From positions 20,513 through 84,512 of the forward strand of contig JANYKV010000140.1 of assembly GCA_025358055.1 (NCBI GenBank): a stretch of 64,000 nucleotides of DNA, given 5' to 3'. Numbering within the stretch: position 1 is the first letter of the stretch; each line of letters begins with the position of its first letter. Shown here one piece after another: positions 25,653-34,201 of the stretch. Under the pieces are notes generated by a model. It saw only the letters and a list, made by a program, of their open reading frames with translations. It did not search any database and was not told where the DNA came from. This DNA comes from Gemmatimonadota bacterium. Its GTDB lineage: Bacteria > Gemmatimonadota > Gemmatimonadetes > Gemmatimonadales > GWC2-71-9. The position numbers and the translations under genes were made by a program.

Positions 25653-28600
25653 CTAGAAGTCGGGTGTGAACAACCCAGCTCCACTTACCACACCCATGAT
25701 TCGGTAACTACCACCAGCAGCGCCCAGCCTGACGTCAGCGCAGGTGTTGGTCACTGGCACTGGCGACGGAGCAGTCCACCGCCAGAAGCGCAATCCACCG
25801 TTGTCGACGCTCTGAGGACCCGCAAGGTTGAGGCAGAACGTCCACTGGTTCGTCACGGTGTTCAGGCGCCAGAGTGAGGCACTGGCAAACGCGTTGGTAC
25901 CGATCGAGCTGTTGGTTCCCTGCTCACCGACGAACGTACTGGCGATGAGGGTCCCGTTGGTACCGGTCCACGTAACCAGGTAAGAAAGCCCGCTCCATGG
26001 TGCGGCCTGCGACGTGAACTGCGTCGACAGAACCGGTGCGGCAATACCACCGCCCTCACGGCCGGTAATATCGGCCACGTTGGCGAGGACCGCGTTCGGA
26101 CCCTTCTGAGCATCCGTCAACGCGCCGCCACCTTGGAGATTGGTATCGTAGTCAGACGCGCTGGTCGGCTTGCTGCCGTCGCCGACCGTCGCCGAGGCGC
26201 AGCTCGCGTACGGGTTGCCCACAGCGTAGCAGCTCTCGTCGATACGGACGAGCAGCCTCGGCACGGTGAGCGGCGCGCCATTGAGCGGTGTGCTCAGGAC
26301 GCTATCCCACGCGGTGCCAAGGCCACCCAACGAGCCTTCGGGGTACAGGATGCCCACAGGGCTGTTGGCCTGGGTGGCATTCGGGCTCTTGCCCAATCCG
26401 GTGAAGTTGATGCCGAGCGAGCCGGAAATGATTTCGACGTCATCGTTGGCCGAGACGCTGAAGGTCGCCGGATTACCGCCCGTGTACAACGCGGAGGCGA
26501 ACCCGAGGCCAGTGATGTTCGGCGCGCCGAAGTCGATCGCCCAGTTACGGTGAAGGGTCGCGCTCTGGTTGCCCGCGCGGTCGATCACGAATGCGTTGTA
26601 GATGTAGTACCCGCCACCGAAGCCGGCACCGAAAGGCGGCAAGCAATCGTCGCCCAACAGCACGGTGCTACGGACCCAGTGATCGGACATGACGGTGCCT
26701 AAGCCGCCAGTCTGGACGACGCAACCCGCGTTCGCCCCGGGGTTGAGCAGGATCGCGGCGGCTTCTAAGTAGCCCGACTGCGTCAACCGTTGGATGACCT
26801 GCTGATCGGGGCCAATTGGCGCGCCCGCGGAGAGGTTCTGGTTGAATCCCGCGGCATTGTCGATGGCCTCGACGCCGAACCGCTCCGCACCGTACGTGGC
26901 GGCCGGGAAGATGGTGGTGTTGGCATTGATACTGACGGTGGTCGGGATCACAAGGGCCGGCGTGGCTGCCGTACTACCAGCCAACCGAATCGAGGGAGCC
27001 GTCTTGTCAACGCCGAAGTAGTTGGAAATGTCGCCCGAAGTGACCGGGCTGGTCACCGGCGCCGCATTGCCCAGCGCATCTTGCGCGTAGGCGCAGACCC
27101 GATAGCCGTCGGTGGCGTTGCTGGTGATGGTTTCGTTCAGATCCGCACCGGTGTGGACGATGGTGGAGGAGCACACAGTGAACGCGGGACCCGGAACCAC
27201 CGTCACCAGGCGAGCCTGGGGATATCCAGCGGCAACACCGGAGCCGTTATCGACGGCGGCCAGCCGGCCACCGAGCGAAGTATCGGCAAACACATACCCG
27301 GCCTTGATCCAGGGCTGATCAAAGCGCGTATTGAACGCAATCTCGATGCCATCGTCGTCGATGTCGACGACCGAGACCGTGGGCGCCAGGTTGTCGATAT
27401 TAGAGGTCAAGTTGGTGAAGAGACCCGGAAGCGGGGCTCCACCGGGCGAGGTGAAAGTGGCGCCCAAACCGAGCACCGGGCCAAAGGGCAACAACGTATT
27501 ACCCAAGGCATCCACCGAACCCGTCGGATAGGTCGCTACGAAGAAGTTGTTCTCATTGTAAACGCCCTCGGCGCTGGCGCAGGCCCAGGTGTTCGTCGCG
27601 GTGAGACCAGCGGTCGGAGAACCCGCGAAGGTCGCCGCACCAGATCCACCGCAAAGCACAGAGCCGACCCCGAAGGTCGCGGGCTGCACCTGGGTGTAGC
27701 TGATGATGATCGAAGTGATCGTCACGCTGCCGCTGTTCCAGGTGGTGCCACCGACCGTCACCGGGCCGGTGATACCATTGTTCGTCGCGTTGTTATTGGT
27801 CAACGTGCCGACCAACGCACCGTCCGCGTTTAGCAGGACGATGTTGATGGTGTTGCTGGCGAGACCACCGCCGGCCCCAACGTTCTTTTGGAAGGCGCTG
27901 GCGGCAATGACTTTCTTGCCATTGAAGAAGGAAGGTACGCCGGTCGTCCGATTGAACCGGGCGGTGTTGATGCTGAGCACAACCGGCGACGGCGCACTGC
28001 CCTTCGGCTTAGCCGGAGCGGACGCGCGCGAGGCACCGTTCGGGAACACCTGTGAGGCGGCTTCAACCCCATCGATGTACACGACGACGGAATCAAGGGC
28101 GAAGCTGCCGCGATCCACGTTCAACGTCACGTCGATCTGGCCCGCGACTCCGTTGAGGTTCACCGGGAGCGTGGTGCCACCCTTGGTGATCGATTGAATG
28201 GAGATGCTGACCGGATCCTGATGCAGGACGGTCACGGCCAACGTGCCGGCCTTGCTGGCATCGGCGGTCGAGGTCGCCTTGATGACGGCGCTGCCGACCG
28301 CAACTGCGGTCACTTTGCCGTTTCCATCCACGGTGGCGACGGTCTGATCGAGCGACTGCCACGTCACGCCCTGGCTTGGATTGTTGGTCCCCGACACAGT
28401 GGCGACGGCCGTGATTGATTGGCCGATCGTCATGGCGGCGGTGGCCGGAGTGATGGTCACGCTGCTCACGGTCGCGGTGTTCGCGTTCACCGTTACCGAC
28501 GCGGAACCGGTGGCGGCGGAGTTCACGGTGGAGGTCGCATGAACGACCGCGCTGCCCGGCGCCACGGCGGTCACTTTGCCGTTGGCGTCAACCGAGGCAA

Positions 28601-28838
28601 TCGTCGCATCGCTCGATGACCAAGTCACCGTGGTCGCCACGCCCGGATCACCGGCCACGGTCGCCGCGAGAGCCACGCTCTGGCCGACGTTGAGGGCTAC
28701 GGAACCAGGAGTCACCGTAACCGAGTGCACCGTTGGCGCTGGCGGCGCCGGCGGTGTTGGGATGGTGACCTTGTCACCGCAGCCGGCCAGGCCTGCGACA
28801 ACAAGTCCACCCAAGGCGAGACGGAAAAGCTTGTGCAT
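25653..28838 (-). CDS. Large Big2 (bacterial Ig-like) repeat lipoprotein
   Basis: A 1061-residue exported protein. The N-terminus is a lipoprotein signal (MHKLFRLALGGLVVAGLAGC, lipobox LAGC with C20). Two Big2 domains follow at about residues 38-120 and 125-205, each with the VTWSSSDATIASVDANGKVTA-type core. A long Gly/Asn/Ala-rich beta-structured region makes up the rest. A ribosome-binding site (AGGGGGAG) precedes the ATG. It is probably a surface-anchored adhesion or carbohydrate-binding protein, but no catalytic domain is recognisable. It is transcribed alone, with an intrinsic terminator behind it. Confidence 0.85.
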   Translation of the reverse strand: MHKLFRLALGGLVVAGLAGCGDKVTIPTPPAPPAPTVHSVTVTPGSVALNVGQSVALAATVAGDPGVATTVTWSSSDATIASVDANGKVTAVAPGSAVVHATSTVNSAATGSASVTVNANTATVSSVTITPATAAMTIGQSITAVATVSGTNNPSQGVTWQSLDQTVATVDGNGKVTAVAVGSAVIKATSTADASKAGTLAVTVLHQDPVSISIQSITKGGTTLPVNLNGVAGQIDVTLNVDRGSFALDSVVVYIDGVEAASQVFPNGASRASAPAKPKGSAPSPVVLSINTARFNRTTGVPSFFNGKKVIAASAFQKNVGAGGGLASNTINIVLLNADGALVGTLTNNNATNNGITGPVTVGGTTWNSGSVTITSIIISYTQVQPATFGVGSVLCGGSGAATFAGSPTAGLTATNTWACASAEGVYNENNFFVATYPTGSVDALGNTLLPFGPVLGLGATFTSPGGAPLPGLFTNLTSNIDNLAPTVSVVDIDDDGIEIAFNTRFDQPWIKAGYVFADTSLGGRLAAVDNGSGVAAGYPQARLVTVVPGPAFTVCSSTIVHTGADLNETITSNATDGYRVCAYAQDALGNAAPVTSPVTSGDISNYFGVDKTAPSIRLAGSTAATPALVIPTTVSINANTTIFPAATYGAERFGVEAIDNAAGFNQNLSAGAPIGPDQQVIQRLTQSGYLEAAAILLNPGANAGCVVQTGGLGTVMSDHWVRSTVLLGDDCLPPFGAGFGGGYYIYNAFVIDRAGNQSATLHRNWAIDFGAPNITGLGFASALYTGGNPATFSVSANDDVEIISGSLGINFTGLGKSPNATQANSPVGILYPEGSLGGLGTAWDSVLSTPLNGAPLTVPRLLVRIDESCYAVGNPYASCASATVGDGSKPTSASDYDTNLQGGGALTDAQKGPNAVLANVADITGREGGGIAAPVLSTQFTSQAAPWSGLSYLVTWTGTNGTLIASTFVGEQGTNSSIGTNAFASASLWRLNTVTNQWTFCLNLAGPQSVDNGGLRFWRWTAPSPVPVTNTCADVRLGAAGGSYRIMGVVSGAGLFTPDF

Positions 28839-29523
28839 TCACTCCCCCTATTGACGTGAGATCCTACGGTTGACTCCAAACTCCGCACCATCTTCAACTC
28901 AGTTGCACCTGCCGGATTTCTACGAACGTGTATACGTGAAGCGCGGCACGGTGGTCGCATCAGAATGCTGATGATGGAATGTCACCGAGAGGACAAATCC
29001 TGCAGAGCTCTCGCTGACACCACATCCACCAGGCATCGCCTGACTACGACTCCACTGACCGAGAAACATGCCAAGATAACCAGCGATCCCCCCAGGGTCA
29101 AGTAAGGCAAACCCAACCAGGACCACACCTTGGCTTCTTTTTCGACCAGGCCCCTGCGGCCCGGCCACCCACTGGAAACGCTTGCGGTTGCAAACCCGAT
29201 GATTTCTAGGGGCCCCCTACGCGCATCGCCAAGTCCCACAAGACGATGGCTACACCGCAACATTATTACAGGGCTGAATCTACGTCAAGGACCCGAGCCG
29301 CGCGGTGACCGGCGTCACTAGTTTGCGAATCCGCCTTCGCGGCCCATTCTGCCGGAGCCCAACCTCGTACAAACTGCCAGTGGCCGCGCCTTAGGACAAT
29401 CGATCATCCGATGGAATTCTGGCCTCGATCGGAGGAGGGAACGCTCATTTCATCACCATCGGCCCAGAGCAAGTCGTGAGCACAATCATAGCATTGCAAG
29501 TTAAGTGTTTGTCATTAAATACT
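28839..29523. other. Intergenic region upstream of the Big2 gene
   Basis: A 685-bp gap. The left end holds the ribosome-binding site and promoter of the Big2 gene. The far right (29470-29523) is AT-rich. A minus-strand open frame at 28982-29263 encodes one hydrophobic stretch (YLTLGGSLVILACFSVSGVV) but lacks a ribosome-binding site and coding-like composition elsewhere, so I do not call it. No tRNA, tmRNA or RNase P signature was found. Confidence 0.5.
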
Positions 29524-30108
29524 TTACATGTTTCTGTCCAGATTGAGCCTCGCCCAGAACCTCGCGAGCGACGTGGCATCACGCGCAGAAAATTGCAGGT
29601 CGCGATATCGGATGACACCTTCCTGGTCAACCAGGAAGATCGCCCATCCCGAATCACCGGAAAGCCCGAAGCGAAGCCGGTGCAGCCGATTGGAATCCGA
29701 AAGCAGCTTCCCGGAGAAGCCCGTCTGGGAGGCGAACGCCACCTGGTTTTCGGGGCGGTCCGGCCCGACCGCAGCCATCACCACTCCTCGAGCGAGAAGA
29801 CTATCGGTCAGCCGCGTGACCGCACCCCACTCCCCACTATCAGCCTCCGTCCCGGCTGGTCGAGGGTAGAAGAGCAGCACGACGGTCCTCCCCAACTCGG
29901 CCGAAAGCCGGAAATCCTGGTCCGCTGGCCCCGGCCCCCCTTTCGTGACGTATGGCATCTTCAGGTCTGGTACCCGCCGGCCCGGCCGAGTGTCCTGGAT
30001 CAGAACCGCCTTGGTAGCGGGAGCCTGTGCTCCTAGAGGGCGGGTTGGCGCGAACCAGAGCAAGGTGAGAGCCAAGGCCCACAACCCCACCCGGAAGGCA
30101 GGACCCAT
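29524..30108 (-). CDS. Secreted peroxiredoxin-fold protein lacking cysteine
   Basis: A 194-residue protein with an N-terminal signal peptide (GLWALALTLLWFAPTRPLGAQA) and a thioredoxin/peroxiredoxin (AhpC/TSA-type) fold. It has TVVLLFYPRPAGTEADSGEWG, VMAAVGPDRPENQVAFAS, and GWAIFLVDQEGVIRYRDL. Where peroxiredoxins carry the peroxidatic Cys (FYP...T..C), this protein has EADSGEW, and it contains no cysteine at all. It cannot therefore work by thiol chemistry; a binding or chaperone role is possible. It is the last gene of the ispG-DsbD-TlpA operon, 4 bases after TlpA, with GGGGAG 8 bases before the ATG at 30108. Confidence 0.78.
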   Translation of the reverse strand: MGPAFRVGLWALALTLLWFAPTRPLGAQAPATKAVLIQDTRPGRRVPDLKMPYVTKGGPGPADQDFRLSAELGRTVVLLFYPRPAGTEADSGEWGAVTRLTDSLLARGVVMAAVGPDRPENQVAFASQTGFSGKLLSDSNRLHRLRFGLSGDSGWAIFLVDQEGVIRYRDLQFSARDATSLARFWARLNLDRNM

Positions 30109-30112
30109 CACA

Positions 30113-30721
30113 TCATCTCCCCGATCCACCCAAGGCCTTCTTGAGAGCGCCATCGAGGTCCTGGTCTTCCCCGCTGCCGGTGTACGCTACGCGACCCGAG
30201 GGATCTACGATAACGATAAACGAGGTTTCCGCCGCCTGATACGCTCGCACCGCAACGCCCTTTTCGTCATACAACGTCCGGAACGGTGGCTTGTGTTCAG
30301 CGAGATACCGCCGCACCCGGGCCGGCGTCTGGTTCACGGTCACATTGACCCCAAGAAACTCCACCCGCGAACCGTATTTTGCCGCGGCCGCTTTCACTTT
30401 GGGGAGGAGCGATTCGCATTTGGGGCACCAGGTCGCCCAAAACTCCAGGAGCATTGCCTTCTTCCCGATAACAGTGCCCAAGTCGACGGGCCTGCCGTCG
30501 AGGTCGTTGACCGAAATGACCGGGGCCTTGCTACCAATCGGAATGCCTTCTTGATAGTGAAGGCGGGAAGACGGAACGGTAGCAAGGTTGGAAGGCGGGA
30601 AGGCTGGAAGGAGAAAAGCGAGGAATCCAGCCACCAGCAGTGCCGGAGTCCGTTTCTGCCCTCGTGACTTCCCGGGCCCCTGCCGCTCATTCGTGCGTCG
30701 GTAATTCCGTGCGTCCCTCAT
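30113..30721 (-). CDS. TlpA-family thiol:disulfide oxidoreductase
   Basis: A 202-residue protein with an N-terminal membrane anchor or signal (ALLVAGFLAFLLPAF) and a thioredoxin-like domain with active site WCPKC (C99, C102). The redoxin phrase LLEFWATWC and the cis-Pro-side region TSFIVIVDPSGRVAY are present. Such proteins reduce cytochrome c apoprotein or periplasmic disulfides and take electrons from a CcdA/DsbD membrane domain. The start ATG 30721 overlaps the stop of exactly such a gene as ATGA. Longer starts run into that gene and were discarded. Confidence 0.88.
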   Translation of the reverse strand: MRDARNYRRTNERQGPGKSRGQKRTPALLVAGFLAFLLPAFPPSNLATVPSSRLHYQEGIPIGSKAPVISVNDLDGRPVDLGTVIGKKAMLLEFWATWCPKCESLLPKVKAAAAKYGSRVEFLGVNVTVNQTPARVRRYLAEHKPPFRTLYDEKGVAVRAYQAAETSFIVIVDPSGRVAYTGSGEDQDLDGALKKALGGSGR

Positions 30722-31428
30722 GAGACTTGCCCCATTTTCACAAAGTAGTACTCCGCCATGCCCAGCATCAGAATCCCCGAGCCCTTCTTGACCCAAACCA
30801 TCCACCGGCCTGATTTCGGAAGTGCCGTCAAGAACCCGGAGGAGAGCCCGATCGCCACGAGAAAGGCCGTCATGCCAAGACTAAAGACGAACAAATAGAT
30901 GAACCCCCACACCGCGCTCTGCGTGGTGCTGACGAAGGTCAGAACAGCGCCGAAAGCGGGGGCACCGCAAGGCGCGGCGACCAAGCCGGAGGTCGCTCCC
31001 ATCAAGAATACACCACCGGCCGAACGACCCCCCAATTGCGAAGCCCAATTCAAAAGCCGAGTCGGCGCGGCTATGGGTAAGACGTCCAGCATCGTAAGCG
31101 CGAATAGCAACAGGATATTGCCGAAAAGAAAATAGGCCCAGGGGTTCGAACTGATGGATCCGAAGAGGGAGCCGCTCAACCCGGCGATCAGGCCAAGGCT
31201 GGCGTACACCAGGGCTAGCCCAAGAATGTAGGTCCCGGTGAGCAGTACGGTCCGGCGTCGCGAGCGGCCCACCGCTCCAGCCCCACCGAGGATCCCGGCG
31301 GTAATCGGAATCATGGGATAGATGCACGGGGTCAGGCTCGTCAGGAGGCCCGCACCAAAAAGCAAAGGAAGAGCGGCCCAAGGCCGGTCGAGGATCGATT
31401 GGTCGACGCCCGATCCAAAAAGCAACAT
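30718..31428 (-). CDS. CcdA/DsbD-type transmembrane electron carrier
   Basis: A 236-residue polytopic membrane protein that passes electrons from cytoplasmic thioredoxin to periplasmic thiol proteins. Conserved cysteines lie in SLTPCIYPMIPITAG (C35) and VAAPCGAPAFG. About six helices are visible. The PCIYPMIP form is closer to the DsbD membrane domain than to CcdA. It lies 9 bases after ispG and overlaps the TlpA gene, its likely partner. A second family member (51002-51730) has the CcdA-type SPCVLPLVPSY. Confidence 0.9.
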   Translation of the reverse strand: MLLFGSGVDQSILDRPWAALPLLFGAGLLTSLTPCIYPMIPITAGILGGAGAVGRSRRRTVLLTGTYILGLALVYASLGLIAGLSGSLFGSISSNPWAYFLFGNILLLFALTMLDVLPIAAPTRLLNWASQLGGRSAGGVFLMGATSGLVAAPCGAPAFGAVLTFVSTTQSAVWGFIYLFVFSLGMTAFLVAIGLSSGFLTALPKSGRWMVWVKKGSGILMLGMAEYYFVKMGQVS

Positions 31429-31437
31429 CAGACCTCG

Positions 31438-32670
31438 CTATGGTGTCGAGACTGCGGCGGATGGATAATGCGAATCAACGTACTCATCCAGCAACAAAAG
31501 AAACTCGTCGACCAGTCGTTCTCCTCTAAGGGTCACACGCAACTTGCCGTCCACATACACCGGAGCCACCGGCTCTTCGAAAGTGCCGGGTAGGGAGATT
31601 CCGATGTGGGCGTGTTTCGATTCACCGGGACCGTTCACGACACACCCCATGACGGCGACTCGCAACTCCTCAACCCCCGGGTGCCGCTCACGCCACACCG
31701 GCATTTGGTCCCGCAGATAGCGTTCGATCTGTTGGGCCATCTCCTGGAAAAAGGTGCTCGTGGTCCGGCCGCACCCAGGACAGCTGGACACTTGCGGCGT
31801 GAAGCTGCGCAGTCCGAGGGATTGGAGCACCTGCTGGGCTACGCGCACTTCTTCGGCCCGATCGCCGCCCGGCTCCGGCGTGAGAGACACTCGTATGGTG
31901 TCTCCGATGCCTTCTTGCACCAGAATCGAAAGCGCCGCGGTGCTAGCCACGATTCCTTTCATGCCCAACCCGGCCTCGGTGAGGCCGAGGTGCAATGGAT
32001 AGTCGCAGCACGCAGCGAGCCTCCGGTACACTTCCACCAGGTCCTGCACGCCGGACACCTTCGCGCTGAGCACCATGCAGTCGTGGCCCAGCCCGATCGA
32101 TTCAGCGAATGCCGCCGAGCGGAGGGCGCTCTCCACCATAGCGCTCAACGTGACGTCGCGCGCATCCAGTGGCTGCGCGAGCGCGGCGTTGTCGTCCATC
32201 ATCTGAGTGAGCAGCGCCTGATCGAGGGAGCCCCAATTGACTCCGATGCGAACCGGCTTCTGGTTCGCGAGGGCGATTTCAATGATGGCCCGGAAATTTG
32301 CATCGTGACGCTTACCGCCGACGTTCCCCGGATTGATTCGATACTTGGCCAACGCGCGGGCGCAGGCGGGATGCTTGGCGAGGAGCAGGTGTCCGTTATA
32401 ATGGAAATCCCCCACGAGGGGCACCTGAACGTTCGCTCGCTCGAGACCATCGACGATGTGGGGAACCGCCGCTGCCGCCTCCTCGGTATTCACCGTCACC
32501 CGGACCAATTCGCTTCCCGCGCGAGCCAGCGCCGCCACCTGGCGGATGGTGGAGACCACATCGGCCGTGTCGGTGTTGGTCATCGACTGGACGACGACCG
32601 GATGGCAGGATCCAATTGGGATTCCGCCAACGCGGGTGGTTACGGTGGAGCGTCGAGCCGCAGTAGTCAT
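31438..32670 (-). CDS. ispG: 4-hydroxy-3-methylbut-2-enyl diphosphate synthase IspG
   Basis: A 410-residue 4Fe-4S enzyme of the MEP isoprenoid pathway, which reduces MEcPP to HMBPP. It has [34 protein letters not shown] and the C-terminal cluster ligands in [10 protein letters not shown] and [10 protein letters not shown]. It is the bacterial short form (no plant-type insert). The ATG has no ribosome-binding site, but TAGATT stands six bases upstream, indicating a leaderless mRNA. It is the first gene of an operon with DsbD-like, TlpA-like and peroxiredoxin-like genes, an unusual partnership. Confidence 0.96.
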   Translation of the reverse strand: MTTAARRSTVTTRVGGIPIGSCHPVVVQSMTNTDTADVVSTIRQVAALARAGSELVRVTVNTEEAAAAVPHIVDGLERANVQVPLVGDFHYNGHLLLAKHPACARALAKYRINPGNVGGKRHDANFRAIIEIALANQKPVRIGVNWGSLDQALLTQMMDDNAALAQPLDARDVTLSAMVESALRSAAFAESIGLGHDCMVLSAKVSGVQDLVEVYRRLAACCDYPLHLGLTEAGLGMKGIVASTAALSILVQEGIGDTIRVSLTPEPGGDRAEEVRVAQQVLQSLGLRSFTPQVSSCPGCGRTTSTFFQEMAQQIERYLRDQMPVWRERHPGVEELRVAVMGCVVNGPGESKHAHIGISLPGTFEEPVAPVYVDGKLRVTLRGERLVDEFLLLLDEYVDSHYPSAAVSTP

Positions 32671-32676
32671 GACGAG

Positions 32677-32682
32677 AATCTA
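32677..32682 (-). promoter_or_regulatory. TANNNT -10 element for leaderless ispG mRNA
   Basis: TAGATT on the minus strand, then CTCGTC, then the ispG ATG. No Shine-Dalgarno sequence and no convincing -35. Confidence 0.4.
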
Positions 32683-32748
32683 ACCGGTCCATCGGGGGGA
32701 CTCGGGCCCGGGATCGGCAGCAGGGGGCCAGTTTGAAATCTCACTGCA

Positions 32749-33624
32749 CTAGGCCCGGGAGAACTCGGCGACATCGATAGCGGCAAGGGCCTCGGGCGAA
32801 AGAACCAGATTGCCGGCACTTGCGGCATCCACCGCATGCGCGACCGTACGCGAGCCTGGAATCGCGAGGACGGTCGGCCCCTGGGCGAGCACCCAGGCCG
32901 TCACGAGCGCGTGCGGAGTCATCCGCAATTCCGTCGAGAGGGCGCGCACGACTGGATGGGACGGAAGCTTTTTGTTGAGTCGGCCACCACCGAGGGGGCT
33001 ATACGCGAGAAAACCAATCCCCTGCTCGCCACAATATCCGACAACACCTTCGCTCATCGCTTCCCGAAAGAATGGATTGAGCCGGTTTTGGACCGTGACG
33101 ACAGGAAGGATGGCCTGGGCGGATTGGATCTGGGCAACCCTCGCATTGGAGAGTCCAAACCAGCGGATCTTTCCTTCGCGTTGCAATTGGCCGAACGCCC
33201 CGACGCTCTCCTCGAATCGGACCACCGGGTCGGGCGCGTGGAACTGATATAGATCAATCCGATCGACGCCCAACGCGCGAAGCGATCGTTCGCACGCCGT
33301 ACGAAGCTGCACCGGGTGTCCGGCGCGCTCCCACGCCCCGTTCGGACGGGTGAGTCCCCCCTTTGTGGCCACGACGACCCGATCTCGCTCCCCGGACCAA
33401 GTCCGGAGCGCCTTGGCCATCAGGCGTTCGTTGTGACCGATGTCGGTGTGATCGAGACAATACACGTCGGCCGTGTCGATCAACGTGACGCCCGCGTCTA
33501 GCGAGGCGTGGACGACACGGATGGCGGTGGATTCGTCGGGTCGCCCCTGAATCGAAAGGGGCATGCCACCGAGTCCGATGACTGAGACGGAAGGAGCCCC
33601 AGGTCCGAGCGGAAGTACGCGCAT
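32749..33624 (-). CDS. Aldo/keto reductase
   Basis: A 291-residue TIM-barrel NAD(P)H oxidoreductase. The catalytic tetrad regions are visible: DTADVY (Asp, Tyr), VVATKGG (Lys) and LYQFHAPDP (His). The cofactor end carries PGSRTVAHAVDAA. It reduces or oxidises carbonyl compounds; the substrate cannot be predicted. The upstream 85-residue gene ends 24 bases before its ATG and probably shares the transcript. Confidence 0.92.
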   Translation of the reverse strand: MRVLPLGPGAPSVSVIGLGGMPLSIQGRPDESTAIRVVHASLDAGVTLIDTADVYCLDHTDIGHNERLMAKALRTWSGERDRVVVATKGGLTRPNGAWERAGHPVQLRTACERSLRALGVDRIDLYQFHAPDPVVRFEESVGAFGQLQREGKIRWFGLSNARVAQIQSAQAILPVVTVQNRLNPFFREAMSEGVVGYCGEQGIGFLAYSPLGGGRLNKKLPSHPVVRALSTELRMTPHALVTAWVLAQGPTVLAIPGSRTVAHAVDAASAGNLVLSPEALAAIDVAEFSRA

Positions 33625-33648
33625 TGGGGGGTCCAGCCCCCGGGGGGT

Positions 33649-33906
33649 CTAGGCTAATCCGAGTTGCTTGGTGAGCCGGACCCAGTCGGGAAGGGTGATG
33701 ACCCCGGAATCCTTGAGAGGGGTCAGGGCTCCGAGGATCTCCTCACGCGAACCCCCGATCCGGCGATCGCGCAATTCGCTGATCATCCGAGAAAAGCGGT
33801 GCTCGTACTCGTCCGCCTTAAAATCCGGGCTCTTCCGAAAATCAGCCAACTTTTGGAGCTCGGCCGCGACCCGACTCGGCAGGATCGGCTTCTCAGGAGA
33901 CGTCAT
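33649..33906 (-). CDS. Small conserved-looking protein of unknown function
   Basis: An 85-residue, mostly helical soluble protein (LQKLADFRKSPDFKADEYEH, FSRMISELRDRRIGGSREEI, SGVITLPDWVRLTKQLG). There is no signal peptide and no cysteine. The ATG at 33906 is preceded by GAGG within nine bases. It is positioned directly before the aldo/keto reductase gene. I do not recognise the family. Confidence 0.6.
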   Translation of the reverse strand: MTSPEKPILPSRVAAELQKLADFRKSPDFKADEYEHRFSRMISELRDRRIGGSREEILGALTPLKDSGVITLPDWVRLTKQLGLA

Positions 33907-34125
33907 GAAACCTCACGTAGGTGATGCGGTGATCGGTGGACCTGCCATGCTGCGAGTAATATGGACTCGAAGGCCAGACTCCGCGAGAGGGGGCGCGCCG
34001 CCCAACACCCGGCCCCGAGGACGACGAGGGGACCGTAGTAGTTCGGTGGGGTTCAAGGATTGCGCCGGCGATCGCTGCTGATCTAGCGGTTCATCGCGAA
34101 CCAAAGACCCCGGCCGCAGCGCGCG

Positions 34126-34168
34126 TCGGGGCCGGAAATGTGTTCGGGGCCGGAGAATCCGGCCCCGA
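34126..34168 (-). terminator. Strong GC hairpin downstream of nrdJ, REP-like
   Basis: A perfect 11-bp inverted repeat TCGGGGCCGGA-GAA-TCCGGCCCCGA at 34144-34168, with another direct copy of TCGGGGCCGGA at 34126-34136. It begins 34 bases past the nrdJ stop on the minus strand and lacks a T-run. It may act as a terminator or be a member of the REP family seen near the RAYT gene. Confidence 0.6.
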
Positions 34169-34201
34169 TATCGATCGAACGCCATCTCCCCCGAGATCCG
34201 C

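Noticed and set aside
26790..27833. 347-codon plus-strand open frame opposite the Big2 lipoprotein
   Set aside because: Arg/Gly/Asp-rich shadow; the opposite strand has a lipoprotein signal and Big2 repeats.
28982..29263. 93-codon minus-strand frame with a hydrophobic stretch
   Set aside because: Overlapping frames of similar length, no ribosome-binding site, no recognisable family; not enough to call a gene.
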